Part shown: piece after piece, positions 23,831 to 33,695 of the stretch
How positions within the stretch are numbered: the first letter of the stretch is position 1
Layout: every line of letters starts with the position of its first letter
DNA from: Mucilaginibacter rubeus
GTDB lineage: Bacteria; Bacteroidota; Bacteroidia; Sphingobacteriales; Sphingobacteriaceae
NCBI RefSeq assembly: GCF_003286415.2
Contig: NZ_CP043450.1
Span: 6,944,001 to 7,008,000 of the forward strand
Direction: 5' to 3'
DNA: 64,000 nt
Position numbers and translations under genes: made by a program
Notes under the pieces: model-generated
Told to the model about the DNA's origin: nothing
The model's database searches: none
Seen by the model: only the letters and a program-made list of their open reading frames with translations

Positions 23831-25240
23831 ATGAGCACATTTAAAATTACTACCACTTATAAAAAGCTACTGGCCGATACCACCACGCCGGTTAGCATTT
23901 ACCTTCGCCTGCGCGATGTATTTCCCAACTCGCTGTTGCTGGAAAGCTCCGACTATCACAGTCGCGAAAACAGCACCAGCTACATTTGCTGCGAACCATT
24001 AAGCGGCATAGTGCTGAATAATGGCGTGCTGAAAAAGCAATACCCCGATGGCAGTCATGAAACCCATGAGCCCGGCACGTTTGAGCTGATAGAACAGATC
24101 AACAGTTTCATCGGCAGCTTTGAAACTGACTCGTTGCCGCTAAAAATGATCACCAATGGTTTGTTCGGCTATTTTACCCATGAGGCGGTTGAACATTATG
24201 AAACCATCACACTAAAGCAAAGCGATAATACCGACCGTAAAATACCGGTAATGCAGTACCATATTTACAGGTACATCATCGCTATCGACCACTTTAAGAA
24301 CGAACTCTACATCTTCCATAACCAGCCCGAAGGCGCTCCAACCAACGGCGGTATCGAAAAACTGGAATACCTCATCAAAAACAAAAACTTTCCCGAATAC
24401 AGCTTCAAGAGTAATGGCGATGAAAAATCAAACCTCACGGGCGATGAGTTTATTGCTATAGTTGAAAAAATGAAGCAGCACATCTATAGGGGTGATGTTT
24501 TCCAGATAGTGCCTTCAAGGGCCTTTTCACGCACTTTCCTGGGCGATGAATTTAATGTTTACCGTGCTCTGCGTTCTATCAATCCATCACCATACCTGTT
24601 TTATTTTGACTTTGGCGATTTCAGGATCTTCGGCTCATCGCCAGAGGCACAAATTACCATAAAGAATAACGTAGCCAATATTTTCCCGATAGCAGGAACT
24701 TTTAAACGCAGCGGCGACGACGAGAAAGACGCCGAACTGGCCCGTAACCTGGAGAATGATCCCAAAGAATCGGCAGAACACGTAATGCTGGTTGACCTGG
24801 CCCGTAACGACCTGAGTCGCCATTGCGAAAATGTAACGGTTAAAGCCTTTAAAGAGGTACAGTACTATTCACATCTTATCCACCTGGTATCGCACGTAAG
24901 CGGTAAGCTTAAACCCGGCGCATCGGCATTTAAAGTAGTAGCTGATACATATCCTGCAGGTACCCTGAGCGGCGCTCCCAAATACCGCGCCATGGAGATC
25001 ATCGACGAAAACGAAAATATAAAACGCAGCTTCTACAGCGGCGCGATAGGTTTCCTTGGGTTTAATGGTGACTTTAACCATGCCATTATGATCCGCTCAT
25101 TTCTAAGCAAGAACAACACTTTACATTATCAGGCGGGCGCGGGCATTGTAGCCGGTTCAATTCCTGAAAGCGAATTAAGGGAGGTTGATACCAAGATCTC
25201 GGCTTTACGCAGAGCTTTTGAGTTGGCAGAGGAGTTGTAA
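23831..25240 (+). CDS. trpE: anthranilate synthase component I
   Basis: A 469-residue chorismate-utilising enzyme that, with TrpG, makes anthranilate from chorismate and glutamine-derived ammonia, the first committed step of tryptophan synthesis. The feedback-inhibition motif LLLESS is at residues 35-40, which distinguishes TrpE from PabB. The catalytic chorismate-binding domain has 'HIYRGDVFQIVPSRAFSR', 'SPEAQITI', 'PIAGTFKRSGDD', 'MLVDLARNDLSR' and 'SGAPKYRAMEIIDE'. Length is typical. It is the first gene after the attenuator, and followed by trpG after ~50 bp. Confidence 0.97.
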   Translation: MSTFKITTTYKKLLADTTTPVSIYLRLRDVFPNSLLLESSDYHSRENSTSYICCEPLSGIVLNNGVLKKQYPDGSHETHEPGTFELIEQINSFIGSFETDSLPLKMITNGLFGYFTHEAVEHYETITLKQSDNTDRKIPVMQYHIYRYIIAIDHFKNELYIFHNQPEGAPTNGGIEKLEYLIKNKNFPEYSFKSNGDEKSNLTGDEFIAIVEKMKQHIYRGDVFQIVPSRAFSRTFLGDEFNVYRALRSINPSPYLFYFDFGDFRIFGSSPEAQITIKNNVANIFPIAGTFKRSGDDEKDAELARNLENDPKESAEHVMLVDLARNDLSRHCENVTVKAFKEVQYYSHLIHLVSHVSGKLKPGASAFKVVADTYPAGTLSGAPKYRAMEIIDENENIKRSFYSGAIGFLGFNGDFNHAIMIRSFLSKNNTLHYQAGAGIVAGSIPESELREVDTKISALRRAFELAEEL

Positions 25241-25293
25241 TTAGTGGTTAGAGATTGGAGATAAGAGGTTAGTTGAATTTTAAGAAAACGGAC

Positions 25294-25866
25294 ATGAAAA
25301 ATATTTTAATAATAGACAATTACGATTCCTTTACCTATAACCTGGTGCATTTGGTTAATGAGCTTGGCCTGGAGTGCGAGGTTTGGAGGAATGATCAGTT
25401 TGCCATTGAAGATGTGGATACTTTTGATAAGATCATCCTTTCGCCGGGACCTGGTATTCCCTCTGAAGCAGGCTTATTGCTGGATGTGATAGAAAAATAT
25501 GCGCCTACTAAGAGCATATTTGGCGTATGCCTTGGGCAGCAGGCCATTGCCGAAGCGTTTGGCGGCAGTCTGTATAATCTTAACCAACCAATGCACGGTA
25601 TAGCAACGCCCATAAAAGTCACCGATGGTGGAGAAGAGCTTTTTGCCGGACTGCCCGAGAGCTTTAAGGTTGGTCGTTACCACTCGTGGGTGGTAAGTGG
25701 TAATGATCTGCCCGATTCATTACAGGTTACGGCTATTGATGAGGCCGATAATTCGATCATGGCGCTTAAGCATAAGCAATATGACGTAAGGGGCGTACAG
25801 TTTCACCCCGAATCAATCCTGACCGATTTTGGGAAAGAAATGATGCAAAACTGGCTAAAGGCTTAG
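25294..25866 (+). CDS. trpG: anthranilate synthase component II (glutamine amidotransferase)
   Basis: A 190-residue class-I amidotransferase. The nucleophile is C79 (FGVCLGQQAIAEAF), and H171/E173 lie in 'VQFHPESILTDFG'. The oxyanion loop 'SPGPGIPSEAG' is residues 50-60. It feeds ammonia to TrpE. It could also serve the folate pathway (PabA), as the two enzymes can share this subunit, but its position directly after trpE favours the tryptophan role. The start ATG 25294 (MKNILIID) is preferred over an upstream in-frame start at 25273 because it gives the family N-terminus. Confidence 0.95.
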   Translation: MKNILIIDNYDSFTYNLVHLVNELGLECEVWRNDQFAIEDVDTFDKIILSPGPGIPSEAGLLLDVIEKYAPTKSIFGVCLGQQAIAEAFGGSLYNLNQPMHGIATPIKVTDGGEELFAGLPESFKVGRYHSWVVSGNDLPDSLQVTAIDEADNSIMALKHKQYDVRGVQFHPESILTDFGKEMMQNWLKA

Positions 25867-25908
25867 TTTTAAGGAATTATGATAACTTTGAAAAATCACA
25901 TTTAAAAA

Positions 25909-25990
25909 CGTCATTGCGAGGTACGAAGTAATCCGATGCTATACAGAGCAGCCCTGCTAATCGGGGATTGCTTCGTACCTCGCAATGACG
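25909..25990 (+). repeat. palindromic repeat family B, copy 2, inside the trp operon
   Basis: 82 bp with near-perfect arms (cgtcattgcgaggtacgaag / cttcgtacctcgcaatgacg). It fills the 161-bp trpG-trpC gap, where most Bacteroidota carry trpD. No trpD remnant was seen around it. As an RNA it would be a long stem between the two cistrons. Confidence 0.85.
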
Positions 25991-26027
25991 GCTTATATAA
26001 CATTCCCCTTTAGGGGTTAGGGGCTTT

Positions 26028-26810
26028 ATGACCATACTTGATAAAATAGTTGCCAATAAAAAAAGGGAAGTTGCTTCGGCTAAAAAACGTACATCGTACA
26101 CTGTACTTGAAGAATCGGAATATTTTCACCGTGATACTTACTCTTTCAAAGAATTTTTGCTCGATCCGTCACGTACCGGTATCATAGCCGAATTTAAGCG
26201 TAAATCGCCGTCGAAGGGTATCATTAATGACAAAGTGAGGGTTAGTGCTGTTACCACCGATTACGCGGCTGCGGGAGCTTCCGCACTTTCAGTTTTAACC
26301 GACCGTAACTTTTTCATGGGCCGTAAAGCCGACCTGGTGAAAGCCCGCTCGGTGAATAATATCCCTGTATTGCGCAAGGATTTTATGATTGAAGAGTACC
26401 AGGTTATAGAGGCTAAGTCATTAGGCACCGATATCATCCTGCTGATAGCTGCCATACTTACCCCTGCCGAAATTGATAACCTTGCCAAACTGGCCAAAAG
26501 TTTAGGTTTAAACGTGTTGCTTGAGGTGCACAATCTTGAGGAATTAGAGCGCAGTATCAATCCTAACCTGGATGCTATTGGTGTAAACAACCGGAACCTG
26601 GCCGACTTTACAGTATCGGTAGAAACTTCATATCAATTGGCCAAGCACATCCCTGCTGAGTTTATGAAAATTTCGGAAAGCGCCATTAGCGATCCGGAAA
26701 CTATCCGTCATCTTAAACTGGAAGGTTTTAACGGCTTCCTTATTGGCGAAACCTTTATGAAGCAGCCCGATCCGGGTCAAGCCATGCGCGATTTTGTTGC
26801 CTTGTTATAA
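26028..26810 (+). CDS. trpC: indole-3-glycerol-phosphate synthase
   Basis: A 260-residue (beta/alpha)8-barrel enzyme that cyclises CdRP to indole-3-glycerol phosphate with loss of CO2. Signature 'IAEFKRKSPSKG' contains catalytic E55 and K57, followed by 'VLRKDFMIEEYQV', 'LLEVHNLEELER', 'GVNNRNLADFTV' and the phosphate-binding 'ISESAIS'. Length is normal for a monofunctional TrpC (no TrpF fusion). It lies after trpG with a palindromic repeat between, and ends the operon: trpF, trpB and trpA are not downstream. Confidence 0.96.
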   Translation: MTILDKIVANKKREVASAKKRTSYTVLEESEYFHRDTYSFKEFLLDPSRTGIIAEFKRKSPSKGIINDKVRVSAVTTDYAAAGASALSVLTDRNFFMGRKADLVKARSVNNIPVLRKDFMIEEYQVIEAKSLGTDIILLIAAILTPAEIDNLAKLAKSLGLNVLLEVHNLEELERSINPNLDAIGVNNRNLADFTVSVETSYQLAKHIPAEFMKISESAISDPETIRHLKLEGFNGFLIGETFMKQPDPGQAMRDFVALL

Positions 26811-26952
26811 GCTCGTAATACCATGAAGCGGCGTTTGAAAAATGGGTGATTGATACATAAAAGATACTATGTATCTACCATGATCTGGCTGGCCATAAAC
26901 TGGTTGCCGAGCCTATTCCGCAAATTGTATAAAATACATCAGGATTGTTTTT

Positions 26953-26988
26953 AATGCCCGGTTAGAATATAGCCGGGCATTTTTTTTA
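26953..26988 (+). terminator. strong intrinsic terminator after trpC
   Basis: ATGCCCGG and CCGGGCAT form an 8-bp stem with an 11-nt loop, followed by eight T. It lies 140 bp after trpC; the region between contains only a doubtful peptide remnant (26811-26945). Confidence 0.85.
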
Positions 26989-27191
26989 ACCAGAAATAGA
27001 AATAATTTCACAGGGGTTTCATTGTTCATTTTGTTCATGTTTTATCGAACATATTTTCGGTATTTTACGTAAAAGGGCACACATCAATACCTGGCTGGCG
27101 TACAATGTCGTTATCTGCCAGCCTGAAAATCTGTGCTCAATAAGAGGCTTCTTTTAAAAAGGAGACTTGCTTGCGGTCACATTTATTGAGT
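26989..27191. other. intergenic region before the giant adhesin gene
   Basis: No gene. A weak repeat of tgttcat words (TGTTCATTTTGTTCAT, about 27024-27039), with an inverted GAACA downstream, could be a regulatory site. No clear TAnnTTTG box was found. The start codon used for the adhesin is at 27192. Confidence 0.35.
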
Positions 27192-30100
27192 ATGAAGAGA
27201 CTTATGAAGAATATTAATAAGCCGTTACTTATACTACTTTTGCTGATCCTTACTTCATTTGCCGGGTACAGCCAAAACTGCACGTTAAATGTTTCAATAA
27301 CTTCAACAGCTACAACCATTTGTTCTGGAAAAAGTGTAACCCTGACTGCCAATATAAGTGGAGGTACAGGTCCGTTTACCTATGTTTGGAATACGGGAGA
27401 AAGCACCCCGTCTATTGACGTAAACCAGGGCGGTAATTACACCGTTACCGTAAGCGATAAAACCCCGGGTTGCCAGCCGGTGGTTGCCAACTTTGGTGTC
27501 ACTGCTGTAGCATCGCCAACCCCACCCGTAGTTGACGCCCAGGCTGTTTGCCCAAATACATCGGCAACATTAACCGCCAAAGCACCAGGGGGCACTTACC
27601 AATGGTATGATGCCGATGGCAATTTTTTGTATACCGGTAATCCATATGTAACGCCTCCGATTAATAAGTTGACTCTTTTTTATATAGAAACAACATTAAA
27701 CAATTGTACCAGTACAAGAAGCTCGGTCTATGTTTATGTAACGGGGGGGCCGAGTATTCAGTCTGATCCGGTGTGTTATGGCACTTCGGCAACGTTAAAA
27801 GCATCAGGTGCCGATAGTTACGCATGGTATGATAATGCATCCGGTACGGGTACGCCGTTAAGTAATGAAGCGACGTTTTCAACGCCTGCTTTATTTGCAA
27901 ACACTACTTATTATCTTTTTACAGTAATTAGGGGTTGTACCGGCGCAGGGATACCTGTGGTGGCCCGGATCAACGCGCCGCCGGCTGTTCCGGTAGTAAA
28001 CGCAACATATAGTGTTTGTTCGGGATCATTGACAACTTTACATGCTGACGCCTCAGGAGTGGTTGAATGGTATGATGTACCATCAGGAGGAACTCCGTTA
28101 ATTTCAAGCCCGGATTTTACAACCCCGGTACTTACATCTCCTGTCACCTATTACGCGCAAACACGTGTAGGCGATTGTACAAGTAACCGTATCCCAATAT
28201 CTGTATCTGTAACACCAATACCTGCCGCGCCGCCATCTCAAACAGCCAGCACCTGTTATGGCACAAGCGCCGCGTTAACTGCCGACCCATCGCCTACGGG
28301 TACCTATACCTGGTACAAATCGGCGAAGGGTGGTAGTTCGGTTGGCGTAGGTAATACTTTTCAGACTCCCATATTGGTAAATACTACAACATATTATGTT
28401 GAGCATACCACAGGTAGTTGTACAAGCACGCGTACCCAGGTAACTGTTACCGTAACCCCGGCGCCCGAACCTCCGATTATGCCCGACGGGCCGGTGATTT
28501 GTAACGGAACGTCGGCACCTTTAACAGCGACATCTTCTACACAGGGCGGAACTTTCCAATGGTTTACTACTGCTACCGGCGGTACCGCTCTTTTTACCGG
28601 CGTTACATTTAACACCCCGGCGTTAACAGCCACTACAACCTATTATGTTCAAACTATTGTTGGTGGATGTGTGAGTGACAGATCGCCAATTACGGTGACT
28701 GTACTTGATGCCATCCCGGTTCCTGTTCCTCCGGCCGATGTGCCAATATGTGCCGGTTCTTCGGCCACGCTTACAGTAACAGGTTCGCCCGATGATTATG
28801 AGTGGTATGATCAGCCAACCGGCGGTAATCTGCTGATAACCGGTAATACTTATGTTACCCCAGGGTTAACCGCAAATGCAACTTATTATGTACAAAGTAT
28901 AGCCAATGGTTGCAATAGCGCACGTATTGCGATAACAGTGCATGTTAACAATCCTCCTGCGGCTCCGGCGGTTAACGGTACAGCAACGGTGTGCCCTGGC
29001 CAGCCTGCTACCCTGAGCGTTCCCGCGTCGGGTACCACCATTGAGTGGTATACAGATGCTATTGGTGGAACGCTTTTATTTACGGGTAACACCTATACTA
29101 CAAATCCTGTATTTAGTCAAACCACGTTTTACGCGCAGGCAAACAACGGTTCATGTGTAAGTCCCCGAACTGCTTTTACCGTATCTACAATTCCTATTAT
29201 TGATCCGCAGTTCCGGTATCCTTCCGGTACGGTTTGTACTTCCGGAAGTAACGTTTCACCAACAATTTATAACCCGGCCGGCGGCACTTTTAGTTCAACA
29301 CCGGCGGGACTTGTTTTTGTAAGTAATGCCACCGGCGAGATCAATGTAGCAGCAAGCGCATTGGGAAAATATACCGTTATTTTTACTTATGGTGGTACAT
29401 GCGCGGGCGCGGCCAGTCAAAGTATATCAATAGTTACAACGCCTGATGCCCGCTTTACCTATAATACCCCATTTTGTAAGGATGCCAAGAACCCCTTACC
29501 AATTTTTGCAACAGGCGCCAGTGCCGGAGTTTTTAGTGAGCCCACAGGCAGACTTAAGTTTAAAAACCCCAGCACAGGTGAGATAGATCTTGCGAATAGC
29601 ATGGCAGGAACATATACCGTAACCAATACAATTGCGGCAAGCAGCGGATGCCCGGCAAGCGTTGCCACGGGATCTGTAACCCTTTACGATGCAGTTTTAG
29701 TAAATGCCGGGCCAAATCAGCCTGTACCACCGGGCGTGCCGGTACAACTGGCTGGTAGTGGAAACACGGCAACAAAATGGAGCGGCGGGGCAGGTTCATT
29801 CTCCGATCCTACAGATAAGAGAGCTATTTACACTCCTGCTCCGGGAGAGACTGTAGCTACACTCACACTAACCTCCGATGATCCTGCCGGCCCTTGCGGT
29901 GCTAAGTCGAGTACTGTTACCATATATATAAATTCCGTGCCCGCCGCTCCTACGGCATCTGCTAAGCCTGTTTGCGTGGGTAGCACAGCTACCCTCATAG
30001 CCACTGCACCGGGCGGAACCTACCGTTGGTATAGCGATGCTACCGGTGGTACACTCCTTAAAACCGGGCCAATATTTACTACTCCGCCAATAATTAATGA

Positions 30101-32540
30101 TATTACTTACTACGTTTCAACAACTATAGGTGGCATTACAAGCAACAGGACTCCTGTATTAGTCCATCCAACACCACAACCAGCAGCGCCAGAGGTTGCC
30201 TGGGCGCCGGTTTGTGAAGGGCATTCTGCCATACTTACGGCAAGTGGTTCAACTGGTACCTATACCTGGTATAATTTACCTCTTGGAGGCACCCCGATAC
30301 ACAATGGTAGTACTTTTTCTACAGCACAGTTAACCATCAACAGAACTTATTATGTAGAAACCTCGGTTAATGGCTGCATTAGCGAGCGTAAAAAGGTTGA
30401 TGTTGTAGTTACGCCTGCCCCGCAGGTAACAAGCAGCCCTACCAGTGACCCGGTATGCAGCGGCACCGCGTTAAATTATACCATTACGGCCGATCAGCCT
30501 GGTACAACTTTTTCGTGGGACCGCCAGGCTGTTACCGGCATCAGCAACCCTGCTGTAACGGGCCAAACAACAAGCTCCATTACCGAAACACTTATTAACA
30601 CCAAAGGGGCAGCTGTTGATGTAACTTATTCTATTACGCCATATTTGAACGGTTGCCCGGGCAAGGTGTTTCAATATGTAGTTACTGTGAACGCTACGCC
30701 TGTTGTTGTAAGCGATCCTCCCCTTCCGGTTTGTAATGCTGCAAGCCCTAATTACGAGGTTAAATTTAATCCGCAGGTAACAAGCTTTACCTGGAGCCGG
30801 GACGCGGTTCAGGGTATCAGTAATGCCGCCATAACGGGGCAGGCTTCCACCACCATCAAAGAGGTGCTTTACAACACCACTAATGATCCTATTGTGGTTA
30901 CTTACATGTTTAATTTTAAAACTAATGACTGCCCGGGAGTGCAATATCCGCTTAACATAACAGTTAATCCGGGAGCGTCGGTTACCACCCCTCAACCGGA
31001 TCCTATATGTAACAACACTCCGCTTGGGCTCACTTTAACATCCAATGTAGGGTCGGCTACGTTTTTGTGGAGCAGGCCAGCTGTGCCCGGCATCAGTAAT
31101 GCAGCGGTTACTAATGCAACGGCAAACCCTATCAACGAAACCCTGGTGAATACCACAACTAACCCTATTCAGGTATCTTATATGGTAACACCTATTGCAT
31201 TTGGTTGTAGCAGCACACCGGTTAAGTATAACGTGACCGTAATGCCCGAAACATCAATGCATGAAATTTTTGTTAGCACCCCCGTTTGCGAAGGGAACGA
31301 GATCACACTACAAACTGTGCCTGTTGCCGGAGCAACATATTTGTGGACAGGGCCCAATAATTACAGATCGGAAGGGGCAAGCCCGATTGTAACCATTCCT
31401 AATGCTACGGCCGATAACACAGGGGACTATAGTTTATATGTAGTGCTGAATAGGTGCCCAAGCGAGCCAAGCACTAAGCGGGTTCAGGTAAACAGTATCC
31501 CAATGGTTGACGCGGGGCCTTCACATACCGAATGTGTTAGCGTGCCATTTATACAACTTAATGGCTTTGTTAGCAGAACCGGGATCTGGAGTGGTGGCCG
31601 GGGAGGAACCTTCGCCCTTTTAAGTGAGCCTAAGACTCAATATTTTCCATCAGCAGCAGACAGGGCTTTCGGGTCGATTACTTTAACACTTACATCAACC
31701 GGCGTTGATTGCGCACCGGTACACCGTGACGTTACCATTACGTTTGCGCCAAGCCCTGGTGCAGATGCAGGACCGCCAAGTATTAACAATGTTTGTAATC
31801 AGAATCCTATGGTGGCTTTAAGTGGCCGGCCGCTTTCAGGTACCACTGTAAAATGGACCTCGGCGTCGGGATTGGGTAGATTTATTCCTTCGGATATAGC
31901 AGAAAATGTAACCTTTCAACCAGATCCGATTGATATTGCCAAAGGCTCGGTTAAGGTAACGCTTAGGGCAACCCAGGCAGATGATTGTCACACACCTACT
32001 ACTGATGTTACCATTAACTTTGTTCCGCCGCCAACGGTACAAGCCGATGCCGCCGGTGATACGAGATATGTTTTGAAAGACCATACTATTACTTTAAACC
32101 CTGTTGTAAGCAGTGATAACGTAACGTATGAATGGACCCCGGCCACCGGCCTGAGCAGCACTACTGTTAAAAATCCCGTTGTAACCGGCGATCAGGATAT
32201 TGTTTATCAACTTAAAATCACCGAAAAATCAAACGGCTGTGTAAACCAAAGCCAGGTTGCCGTTAAGGTTTCGCCGGTGATAAACGTCAGCAATACCTTT
32301 ACACCTAATGGTGATGGGATAAATGACTATTGGGAAATTAAAGGCCTTGTAGCGTATGAAAGCAGTACCGTTGATGTTTATAACCGTTACGGACAAGCTT
32401 TATTTCACTCAGTAGGATATCCTAAACCCTGGGATGGCACTTACCAGGGTAAACAGCTACCATCCGGTACTTACTACTATATAGTAAATACCAAAATGAA
32501 CAACATCGTGATTTCGGGCTATGTGGTGATTTTACGTTAG
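27192..32540 (+). CDS. giant T9SS adhesin, Ig-like repeats with type B C-terminal sorting domain
   Basis: A 1782-residue secreted protein. The signal peptide covers ~1-31 (LILLLLILTSFAGYSQN). Then comes a PKD-like domain and about nine Ig-like repeats of ~70-85 residues, each starting with a motif like 'VC.GTSATLTA', a Trp-Tyr in the centre ('YQWYDA', 'YEWYDQ', 'IEWYTD') and ending 'TYYV...C.S.R..v.V' (residues ~100-620 and 930-1085). Longer PKD-like modules ('DPVCSGTALNYTITADQ') occupy ~1090-1370, followed by further Ig-like units. The end is a gliding-motility-associated type B CTD: 'NTFTPNGDGINDYWEI', 'VYNRYGQALF', 'PWDGTYQGKQLPSGTYYYIV'. This targets the protein to the type 9 secretion system. 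No PorP/SprF-type partner gene is adjacent. Likely a surface adhesin. The ATG 27192 is preferred over upstream non-ATG starts. Confidence 0.92.
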   Translation: MKRLMKNINKPLLILLLLILTSFAGYSQNCTLNVSITSTATTICSGKSVTLTANISGGTGPFTYVWNTGESTPSIDVNQGGNYTVTVSDKTPGCQPVVANFGVTAVASPTPPVVDAQAVCPNTSATLTAKAPGGTYQWYDADGNFLYTGNPYVTPPINKLTLFYIETTLNNCTSTRSSVYVYVTGGPSIQSDPVCYGTSATLKASGADSYAWYDNASGTGTPLSNEATFSTPALFANTTYYLFTVIRGCTGAGIPVVARINAPPAVPVVNATYSVCSGSLTTLHADASGVVEWYDVPSGGTPLISSPDFTTPVLTSPVTYYAQTRVGDCTSNRIPISVSVTPIPAAPPSQTASTCYGTSAALTADPSPTGTYTWYKSAKGGSSVGVGNTFQTPILVNTTTYYVEHTTGSCTSTRTQVTVTVTPAPEPPIMPDGPVICNGTSAPLTATSSTQGGTFQWFTTATGGTALFTGVTFNTPALTATTTYYVQTIVGGCVSDRSPITVTVLDAIPVPVPPADVPICAGSSATLTVTGSPDDYEWYDQPTGGNLLITGNTYVTPGLTANATYYVQSIANGCNSARIAITVHVNNPPAAPAVNGTATVCPGQPATLSVPASGTTIEWYTDAIGGTLLFTGNTYTTNPVFSQTTFYAQANNGSCVSPRTAFTVSTIPIIDPQFRYPSGTVCTSGSNVSPTIYNPAGGTFSSTPAGLVFVSNATGEINVAASALGKYTVIFTYGGTCAGAASQSISIVTTPDARFTYNTPFCKDAKNPLPIFATGASAGVFSEPTGRLKFKNPSTGEIDLANSMAGTYTVTNTIAASSGCPASVATGSVTLYDAVLVNAGPNQPVPPGVPVQLAGSGNTATKWSGGAGSFSDPTDKRAIYTPAPGETVATLTLTSDDPAGPCGAKSSTVTIYINSVPAAPTASAKPVCVGSTATLIATAPGGTYRWYSDATGGTLLKTGPIFTTPPIINDITYYVSTTIGGITSNRTPVLVHPTPQPAAPEVAWAPVCEGHSAILTASGSTGTYTWYNLPLGGTPIHNGSTFSTAQLTINRTYYVETSVNGCISERKKVDVVVTPAPQVTSSPTSDPVCSGTALNYTITADQPGTTFSWDRQAVTGISNPAVTGQTTSSITETLINTKGAAVDVTYSITPYLNGCPGKVFQYVVTVNATPVVVSDPPLPVCNAASPNYEVKFNPQVTSFTWSRDAVQGISNAAITGQASTTIKEVLYNTTNDPIVVTYMFNFKTNDCPGVQYPLNITVNPGASVTTPQPDPICNNTPLGLTLTSNVGSATFLWSRPAVPGISNAAVTNATANPINETLVNTTTNPIQVSYMVTPIAFGCSSTPVKYNVTVMPETSMHEIFVSTPVCEGNEITLQTVPVAGATYLWTGPNNYRSEGASPIVTIPNATADNTGDYSLYVVLNRCPSEPSTKRVQVNSIPMVDAGPSHTECVSVPFIQLNGFVSRTGIWSGGRGGTFALLSEPKTQYFPSAADRAFGSITLTLTSTGVDCAPVHRDVTITFAPSPGADAGPPSINNVCNQNPMVALSGRPLSGTTVKWTSASGLGRFIPSDIAENVTFQPDPIDIAKGSVKVTLRATQADDCHTPTTDVTINFVPPPTVQADAAGDTRYVLKDHTITLNPVVSSDNVTYEWTPATGLSSTTVKNPVVTGDQDIVYQLKITEKSNGCVNQSQVAVKVSPVINVSNTFTPNGDGINDYWEIKGLVAYESSTVDVYNRYGQALFHSVGYPKPWDGTYQGKQLPSGTYYYIVNTKMNNIVISGYVVILR

Positions 32541-32546
32541 GGAAAC

Positions 32547-32738
32547 TTAAAGTAGTTTTAGAACTATTAAAAGCGCCACGAACGAGAATACAGCCATGTT
32601 CATGAACTGTTTTGACCGTAGGTTTGCCTGGACAATTTCGGATGCCCGGCCGTTATCGATGAAGCGATAGTATCTGCGGCTATAGCCGTATGATATGATA
32701 AACAGAATTAAAGGAATGTAAAGCAGTAAATATTTCAT
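32547..32738 (-). CDS. small two-helix membrane protein
   Basis: A 63-residue protein with two predicted membrane helices (~2-17 'KYLLLYIPLILFIISYG' and ~43-62 'NMAVFSFVALLIVLKLL') separated by a charged loop (SRRYYRFIDNGRASEI). Family not recognised. ATG 32738 is chosen; the frame is open to 32774. It is convergent with the adhesin gene (6 bp from its stop). The region to 32898 has no other gene. Confidence 0.5.
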   Translation of the reverse strand: MKYLLLYIPLILFIISYGYSRRYYRFIDNGRASEIVQANLRSKQFMNMAVFSFVALLIVLKLL

Positions 32739-32898
32739 TAACATAAAATTAAGCAAACGCCCATTTTTAGCCAATGGTTAAAAAAAACTGAACGGAATGA
32801 ACAAAACAATATCGTTAGGTACCTGTAGCGTGTTTACTGATTGATAACTGATAGATTTCCAGCCTCTTTATTGCTTAGCTTTTGTTATCCTGCATCAT

Positions 32899-33672
32899 TT
32901 AAAAATATCGCCTCACAACGTTATCAATAGCTATTCCCCAAAACCTACCTAAAGCCTCGGCACCCTTTTTATTTGGATGCAGGTAGAATGTGCCTTGTTT
33001 GCCGTTTTCAGGAATCAGATCGGTCAGGTGATTTTTTTCAAAATAGGCGAAAGCCTTAGTATCGCCCACAAAAACATGTTGGGGATTTATTGTTGCATAT
33101 GTTTTTACAAGGCCGTCTATCATTGGTATATAACTTTGTAACCTGCTTAAGCCTTCCTGTAAATATTTTCCACCGTTATATGTGTTTGGACTATACCATA
33201 CCGGGTGCTGAAAAATGACTATCGCCTTGGGGAAATCGGCCAATAGCTTATCAACTATGGTCTTTAAATTTTTTTGATAGTTATCGGGTGATACCGGAGC
33301 ACCATGCGGCCCTTGAATGGCACTGTCATTTGTGCCCAGTTTTATCGAAAATATCAATAGCGCATCTTTATCGGTAAAGTTGCTTGCCGCTTGCTCTACT
33401 TTGGTAAAAGTATCCGTGCCCGGCAAAAAATCAAGTGTGGTATAGCCGCTATGTCCCTGGTTGCTGAAATTTACCGCATCCAGGTTTTTCTGCTTTTGCA
33501 GATAAGCTACCGCGGTTGCGGGCGGGGCTTCGGTAGCCGCATCGGCGAGTTGAACGCCCTGGGTTATGCTATTGCCGATAAATACGATATTAAGTGCATT
33601 CTTTTTATGCTGAGCCAACGTTATAGTTGAGGTCATGAATAACAGCATGGCTGCTAACAGATACTTTTTCAT
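32899..33672 (-). CDS. secreted SGNH/GDSL hydrolase
   Basis: A 257-residue protein with signal peptide (1-20, cut near TLA-Q). The four SGNH blocks are visible: Ser S35 in 'IVFIGNSITQG', Gly in 'VNFSNQGHSGYTT', Asn in 'IKLGTNDSAIQG' and the Asp/His block 'YLHPNKKGAEALGRF'. The family covers esterases and carbohydrate deacetylases; the substrate cannot be told. It lies 23 bp after the prolyl oligopeptidase gene on the same strand, so they are probably co-transcribed. Confidence 0.9.
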   Translation of the reverse strand: MKKYLLAAMLLFMTSTITLAQHKKNALNIVFIGNSITQGVQLADAATEAPPATAVAYLQKQKNLDAVNFSNQGHSGYTTLDFLPGTDTFTKVEQAASNFTDKDALLIFSIKLGTNDSAIQGPHGAPVSPDNYQKNLKTIVDKLLADFPKAIVIFQHPVWYSPNTYNGGKYLQEGLSRLQSYIPMIDGLVKTYATINPQHVFVGDTKAFAYFEKNHLTDLIPENGKQGTFYLHPNKKGAEALGRFWGIAIDNVVRRYF

Positions 33673-33695
33673 TTTACGTATTCAAAAATTTAATA

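Noticed and set aside
23831..25240. pabB instead of trpE
   Set aside because: The Trp-feedback motif LLLESS, the Trp-rich leader and the trpG-trpC neighbours favour trpE.
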